Source: Elysia marginata
Taxonomy: Eukaryota > Mollusca > Gastropoda > Plakobranchidae
Assembly: GCA_019649035.1 (NCBI GenBank)
Contig: BMAT01000957.1
Location: forward strand, 23,830-43,966
Direction: 5' to 3'
Length of the DNA stretch: 20,137 nucleotides
Position 1 is the first letter of the stretch. Each line of letters starts with the position of its first letter. Below the pieces are notes generated by a model, which did no database searches, was not told where the DNA came from, and saw only the letters and a list, made by a program, of their open reading frames with translations. A program made the position numbers and the translations under genes. This document shows positions 19,101 through 20,137 of this stretch, one piece after another.

Positions 19101-19524
19101 ATAAATGAATTAGTTATTCTACCGAATTAAAGGTTCTTTAATTCATGTTGCGTTTTACTTAATCTTGTTTTCTGCATAACATGTTAGTTGTGATCTTGCA
19201 AGTAAACAGCGATCAAACTTTACCAAATCATTGTTTTTGACGAATGTAAATAAAAATAAATAAGCAAGTCAAAGCTAAAATAAAGTCAAATATATATACC
19301 TTATAATCTAAAAATGTATTGGTATTTCCTCAAATTTGCATGATTGGGTGTAAAGCCCTGCACTTCATTAAATGAATGAAAGTAATAATGTTATATCATA
19401 GTCTGACATGACACCAGAAGAAGCATAAGTTTTTCTCCTTGAAATACCTCACCGTTCTTCTACCGTATTTATCGGTGATGGACCCCCAATAACTTGAACC
19501 CAACATCATGCCCGTCATGACGAG
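5192..19524 (-). CDS. SVOP-like: SVOP-like MFS transporter gene, 5'-partial, at least 12 exons
   Basis: Twelve exons on the minus strand join into 390 codons without a stop. The product aligns collinearly with SVOP (synaptic vesicle 2-related protein), a 12-helix MFS transporter of animals. Visible landmarks are the loop 2-3 motif [11 protein letters not shown] (residues about 14-24), helices 3-4 ending [15 protein letters not shown], the end of helix 6 followed by WLPESARY (130-137), a cytosolic central loop, helix 7 [10 protein letters not shown], a luminal loop with DGCHG and CSVEC, MGRK between helices 8 and 9, [12 protein letters not shown], and the final LPFDTRGR. Phases run 0,0,2,0,0,0,2,1,1,2,0,0 at successive exon starts and all agree. 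SVOP is a vesicle-membrane protein in vertebrates and its substrate is not settled. Invertebrates often have several SVOP-like paralogues, so orthology is not claimed. The N-terminus and helix 1 are off the right edge. The span's lower end includes two uncertain 3' exons. Confidence 0.9.
5776..5958 (-). CDS. Candidate C-terminal exon 1 of the SVOP-like gene
   Basis: A phase-0 acceptor (ttgccctcgtcttcag) opens 60 codons beginning [20 protein letters not shown] and ending at TGA 5776-5778. The phase agrees with exon L and the polar, acidic sequence suits a cytosolic tail. A good donor (CTC followed by gtaagg, exon end 5833) lies inside it, so it could instead be an internal exon leading to 5192-5344. 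An ATTAAA at 5743-5748 on the minus strand could be a polyadenylation signal. No homology was recognised, so the support is splice site, phase and open frame only. Confidence 0.35.
   Translation of the reverse strand, partial: YIENQQLQLLRDDDQFVKDSEQRVLQSVLFDSTYKISSYNFLVRHFTLSCEPPFSSDLNV
6076..6081 (-). promoter_or_regulatory. Possible polyadenylation signal AATAAA
   Basis: A canonical AATAAA on the minus strand lies about 350 nt past the in-frame stop that would be used if the donor after exon L were ignored. It would serve a short-tail isoform. Such hexamers are common in AT-rich DNA. Confidence 0.2.
6531..6644 (-). CDS. SVOP-like exon L: helix 12 and LPFDTRGR terminus
   Basis: 114 nt, 38 codons, phase 0 in. 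It encodes [20 protein letters not shown] then [18 protein letters not shown], covering helix 12 and the sugar-porter-like PET(K)GR terminus (vertebrate LPIETKGRGL). The acceptor is tttctctcgcag. A strong donor (CTG followed by gtaaga) suggests at least one more exon. If it is not spliced, the frame continues about 33 codons to a stop at 6429-6431. Confidence 0.88.
6667..6862. repeat. GA/CAGA tract abutting the exon L acceptor
   Basis: About 195 bp of GAGAGA and GACAGA on the plus strand, which is CU-rich in the transcript. It ends about 22 bp before the exon L acceptor and so extends that intron's pyrimidine tract. Frames rich in Ser and Leu across it are repeat translations. Confidence 0.92.
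7391..7545. repeat. CT microsatellite grading into CTAT
   Basis: Perfect CT from about 7396 to 7441, then interrupted TCTATC/TCTC units. In the transcript it reads as GA. It lies in the same intron as the CU-rich tract at 6667-6862. Confidence 0.92.
7546..8677. other. Intron sequence between exons K and L
   Basis: No exon-like frame. It contains a dense TAGATCTAGATTCTAGATCTAG palindromic cluster near 8011-8032 and a GTAGGGCCTAC word near 8161. The stretch 7580-8200 reads like an old dispersed repeat but lacks a diagnostic motif. Confidence 0.45.
8678..8767 (-). CDS. SVOP-like exon K: YPT motif and helix 11
   Basis: 90 nt, 30 codons, phase 0 at both ends. It reads [20 protein letters not shown] then [10 protein letters not shown], aligned without gaps to the vertebrate VYPTATRALGLG and GALITPFIAQ blocks. 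The donor CTCAG followed by gtaagt is near consensus. The acceptor ctatccaccag is fed by the end of a long minisatellite array that occupies the adjoining intron. Confidence 0.92.
8768..9290. repeat. Minisatellite of 51-bp and 67-bp units in the intron
   Basis: Nine units, each starting near GATGGTATGG: boundaries at 8838, 8889, 8951, 9002, 9053, 9120, 9171 and 9238, plus a divergent first unit at 8768-8837. Short units are 51 bp. Long ones (67 bp) carry an extra CTATATAATTATGTTA. Units 9002-9119 and 9120-9237 form a 118-bp higher-order duplication with only four differences. On the transcript strand most units read CCACCTCTACCAACTAACCT. The array runs to the exon K acceptor. Confidence 0.93.
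8807..8811 (-). promoter_or_regulatory. Candidate branch point for the exon K acceptor
   Basis: CTAAC on the transcript strand, in the context CCAACTAACC, with the branch A about 41 nt upstream of the exon. No AG lies between it and the acceptor. It is contributed by the terminal minisatellite unit. Confidence 0.5.
9291..9662. other. Intron sequence, nothing recognised
   Basis: AT-rich intron between the minisatellite and exon J, with no conserved frame or repeat. Confidence 0.5.
9663..9744 (-). CDS. SVOP-like exon J: helix 10
   Basis: 82 nt, phase 2 in, phase 0 out. It encodes [19 protein letters not shown] and VLFIFTTE, matching the vertebrate [23 protein letters not shown] segment, including the TE that leads into the YPT motif. 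The acceptor is tctgtctcactag and the donor is ACAGAG followed by gtgagc. Confidence 0.9.
9900..10080 (+). mobile_element. Possible 3' end of a non-LTR retroelement
   Basis: An AT-rich stretch leads to TGTAAACC, AATAAAGAACCTTGAATC and then degenerate TTAAATC/TTGAATC units. An AATAAAG followed by a short TTGAATC-type tandem tail is typical of non-LTR element 3' ends. No coding part is visible, so it may be a short truncated copy. Confidence 0.3.
10112..10329. repeat. 56-bp tandem repeat, four units
   Basis: Units start at 10112, 10168, 10218 and 10274 with GATATACCATT. Three are 56 bp and the second has lost six bases around TTACATAATTTG. The consensus includes GGCATATTAAGCTTTTGCAT and CAATCAGTGTTAT. 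It is intronic, between exons I and J. Confidence 0.92.
10713..10824 (-). CDS. SVOP-like exon I: helices 8 and 9
   Basis: 112 nt, phase 1 in, phase 2 out. It reads [20 protein letters not shown] then [16 protein letters not shown]. The GRK aligns with the DRLGRKK loop between helices 8 and 9, but the acidic residue and the following Arg are replaced (QF for DR). The acceptor is accactgtccag and the donor is GAGCAG followed by gtaaat. Confidence 0.88.
10825..11815. other. Intron, purine-rich on the plus strand
   Basis: About 1 kb between exons H and I. The plus strand is strongly purine-rich from 10900 to 11480, with a short GA run near 11213-11236, so the transcript is pyrimidine-rich. Minus-strand Leu/Phe/Ser-rich frames reflect that composition and are not genes. 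Confidence 0.5.
11816..11923 (-). CDS. SVOP-like exon H: luminal loop 7-8 with Cys pair
   Basis: 108 nt, phase 1 at both ends. It encodes [10 protein letters not shown], then CSVECKAF, then [17 protein letters not shown]. This aligns with the vertebrate [20 protein letters not shown] region, keeping both cysteines, the DYxDLL core and the closing PG. The acceptor is cctctttag and the donor is ATGCCAG followed by gtgaag. The loop is shorter than the luminal loop of SV2 proper, which supports SVOP over SV2. Confidence 0.9.
11924..12346. other. Intron, nothing recognised
   Basis: Short AT-rich intron between exons G and H without repeats or conserved frames. Confidence 0.5.
12347..12423 (-). 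CDS. SVOP-like exon G: helix 7 and luminal loop
   Basis: 77 nt, phase 2 in, phase 1 out. Its first base completes the split Trp codon, giving [19 protein letters not shown] and then KPDGCH. It corresponds to the vertebrate WFSNAFSYYGLVLLTTELF segment. The acceptor is ttcattttcag and the donor is GTCACG followed by gtaaca. The Cys in DGCH aligns with the first luminal Cys of SVOP. Confidence 0.9.
12641..12760. repeat. GTA/GAA trinucleotide array
   Basis: About 20 GTA units with GTG variants, then AGA/GTA mixes, 25 bp inside the intron after exon F. Poly-Val and poly-Tyr frames here are repeat translations. Confidence 0.95.
12785..12852 (-). CDS. SVOP-like exon F: end of central loop and start of helix 7
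   Basis: 68 nt, phase 0 in, phase 2 out. It reads [20 protein letters not shown] then CI and half of a Trp codon, matching the vertebrate [20 protein letters not shown] block. The donor ATCTG followed by gtgagt is strong. The acceptor region is tttgcagag. The frame needs the second AG (exon starts at 12852). The first AG (12854) would shift the frame into an early stop. Confidence 0.83.
13261..13390. repeat. GAT then GAG trinucleotide array
   Basis: GATGAT blocks followed by about ten GAG units. It sits in the short intron between exons E and F, about 60 bp from the weak exon E donor. Poly-Met, poly-His and poly-Arg frames across it are not genes. Confidence 0.95.
13449..13580 (-). CDS. SVOP-like exon E: PESARY motif and central cytosolic loop
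   Basis: 132 nt, 44 codons, phase 0 in. It opens with [20 protein letters not shown], the PESxR signature that follows helix 6 in SV2/SVOP proteins, and continues through the helical cytosolic loop to RPALPGK and TLDTE. The acceptor aaattgaccag has a poor pyrimidine tract. The donor end is less certain. GAG followed by gtttct is a weak site, but it is the only GT that keeps SVOP-like spacing to the next exon. An earlier GT after GGGAAA would drop seven residues. Confidence 0.85.
13581..15078. other. Intron between exons D and E, no gene assigned
   Basis: About 1.5 kb. Two overlapping plus-strand frames (14229-14564 and 14441-14794) are rich in Phe, Leu and Ser, from a T-rich strand. The segment [20 protein letters not shown] looks slightly protein-like, but no family is recognised. 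Confidence 0.45.
15079..15204 (-). CDS. SVOP-like exon D: helices 5 and 6
   Basis: 126 nt, 42 codons, phase 0 at both ends. It encodes [16 protein letters not shown] (helix 5), the conserved [11 protein letters not shown] turn, and helix 6 ([15 protein letters not shown]). The acceptor is ctgctatacag and the donor is AGTCCG followed by gtgagt. It aligns with the vertebrate VFWAIG and FVMPSLGWRWLL segments. An unrelated plus-strand ORF overlaps it and is a shadow. Confidence 0.92.
15858..15995. repeat. 57-bp inverted repeat (foldback) with 24-bp loop
   Basis: Arms 15858-15914 and 15939-15995 match at about 47 of 57 positions by eye, including an uninterrupted TGTTTGTTTGTAAGAC. The loop contains TTAGGCTTTTTTAGGC. 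It could be a degenerate palindromic MITE or simply a hairpin. In the gene's pre-mRNA it would form a long stem. No target-site duplication was found. Confidence 0.85.
16019..16186. repeat. GATA tetranucleotide microsatellite
   Basis: About 40 GATA units with a few GACA, GGTA and GCTA variants, starting just after the foldback. The minus-strand Tyr-Leu-Ser-Ile frame is its translation. Confidence 0.97.
16379..16442 (-). CDS. SVOP-like exon C: loop 4-5 and start of helix 5
   Basis: 64 nt, phase 2 in, phase 0 out. It reads [21 protein letters not shown]. The [10 protein letters not shown] block is the conserved cytosolic loop between helices 4 and 5 of SV2/SVOP transporters. The acceptor is tatatccacag and the donor is CTGGCC followed by gtaagt, a strong site. 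The residue count into the next exon's IFW matches SVOP with no gap. Confidence 0.9.
16443..18364. other. Intron between exons B and C, no gene assigned
   Basis: About 1.9 kb. It includes an AT dinucleotide run followed by poly-T (17280-17325). The plus-strand frame at 16709-17026 (105 residues, with [15 protein letters not shown]) is the longest but shows no recognised domain. Confidence 0.45.
18365..18489 (-). CDS. SVOP-like exon B: helices 3 and 4
   Basis: 125 nt, phase 0 in, phase 2 out. It encodes helix 3 ([18 protein letters not shown]) and helix 4 ([21 protein letters not shown]). The acceptor is tttttccacag. The donor is CAAAC followed by gtgcgt. From GRRT to LSAF the residue count equals that of SVOP exactly, which fixes both junctions of the preceding intron. 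Joined to the next exon it restores [12 protein letters not shown], the counterpart of the vertebrate PQSVTLYAEFLP segment. Confidence 0.9.
18490..19452. other. Intron between exons A and B
   Basis: No conserved frame. It holds a G-rich run at about 19000-19018 (GGGACGGGGGGAGGGGGGGG). Confidence 0.5.
19453..19524 (-). CDS. SVOP-like exon A: helix 2 and loop 2-3 motif
   Basis: 72 nt, 24 codons, phase 0 in and out. It reads [15 protein letters not shown] then ITDKYGRRT, the MFS loop 2-3 signature (G-x-x-x-D-K/R-x-G-R-K/R) that every family member needs for conformational switching. The acceptor is cttttccag before CTCGTC and the donor is ACG followed by gtgagg. A second GT nearby (gtattt) would add eight bases, but the first gives exact spacing to the next exon compared with SVOP. 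This is the most upstream exon I can find, so the start codon and helix 1 lie outside the window. Confidence 0.9.
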
Positions 19525-20137
19525 CTGGAAAAGAGGAAAAGTTTTATCATTTTGCTTTAGAAAGGGAAGGATTCTACAACTTGTGGTAGGTAAAGTAGTT
19601 GACAATTAAAGTAGGCGAAAAATGAAGAAGACAAAAACTTGCTTGTCTTTGGTATGATTCCGACCATTGACTTATTTTAGCTTCACTATTCAACGTCTTT
19701 TCACATAAAGAAACGTGGCTTTCATGGTGTCGCTACTGCGTTTATAAAAAAGGAGTTCCATAGCGAAGAACTTAACCACTATTTTAAGGCTGCTTCGATG
19801 TTAAAGATAATGTAACATGAAAGAAAGAAAAAAAAAAACATTCGACGAGAATTCACTATGTCACCCACTACCTGTTTTTTTAAGAAACGGCTTCTGCACC
19901 AATTCGTCAATACAGTTCTGCAAAAACTGTTTTGATGCGAAATCCTTTTGGTACTGAATCACGTTGACCAAAAATCTAACTTCAAAGGCAGGTAAGGTTT
20001 CACTAACATAATAGAAGATTCAAATATTTTTAATACAAACAACTTATAAGAAATAAATCACAAAAAATGGCGACAAAAGTCTTTGTAGAGGCGACTTATG
20101 TCTTAGCAGTGTAACGTGATGGTGATAAAACACCAAT
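19525..20137. other. 5' intron of the SVOP-like gene, open at the window edge
   Basis: No exon for helix 1 or the N-terminus was seen. The expected WxADAxE-type helix 1 motif is absent on the minus strand here. Confidence 0.5.

Noticed and set aside
19870-19935. Possible upstream exon with acceptor tttttgcag and donor ACAG/gtagtg (NCIDELVQKPFLKKTG)
   Set aside because: The sequence before helix 2 should be the hydrophobic, Trp/Leu-rich SVOP helix 1 end, and this peptide does not resemble it.

Overview
This is eukaryotic, AT-rich genomic DNA with no bacterial-style coding. It has short exons with GT-AG junctions, kilobase introns, many microsatellites, a tRNA-derived SINE and a decayed LINE. 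Palindromic words such as AGGCCTAC and AGATCTAG recur, and the SINE resembles those of molluscs. I infer a mollusc, probably a gastropod, but nothing here fixes the species.

The one clear gene is on the minus strand and fills the window from about 19.5 kb down to 6.5 kb or lower. It encodes a 12-helix major facilitator superfamily (MFS) transporter of the SVOP (synaptic vesicle 2-related protein) type. Twelve exons were found by conserved protein sequence and splice sites: 19453-19524, 18365-18489, 16379-16442, 15079-15204, 13449-13580, 12785-12852, 12347-12423, 11816-11923, 10713-10824, 9663-9744, 8678-8767 and 6531-6644. They total 1170 nt, or 390 codons in one open frame, and all intron phases agree. 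The 5' exons (N-terminus and helix 1) lie beyond the right edge. The end of the gene is uncertain, with two candidate C-terminal exons at about 5776-5958 and 5192-5344.

The left 5 kb holds no recognisable host gene. It has a SINE with target-site duplications (1271-1573) and a minus-strand LINE relic: an endonuclease start (4491-4652), a broken reverse-transcriptase C-terminus (3270-3905) and a degenerate TGA/ATC-repeat tail (2975-3250).

The introns hold a 51/67-bp minisatellite that runs into a 3' splice site, a 56-bp tandem repeat, a 57-bp-arm foldback, and CT, GA, GATA, GTA and GAT/GAG tracts. The repeats touching splice sites are the most interesting part. I found no sign of a wholly new biological system.
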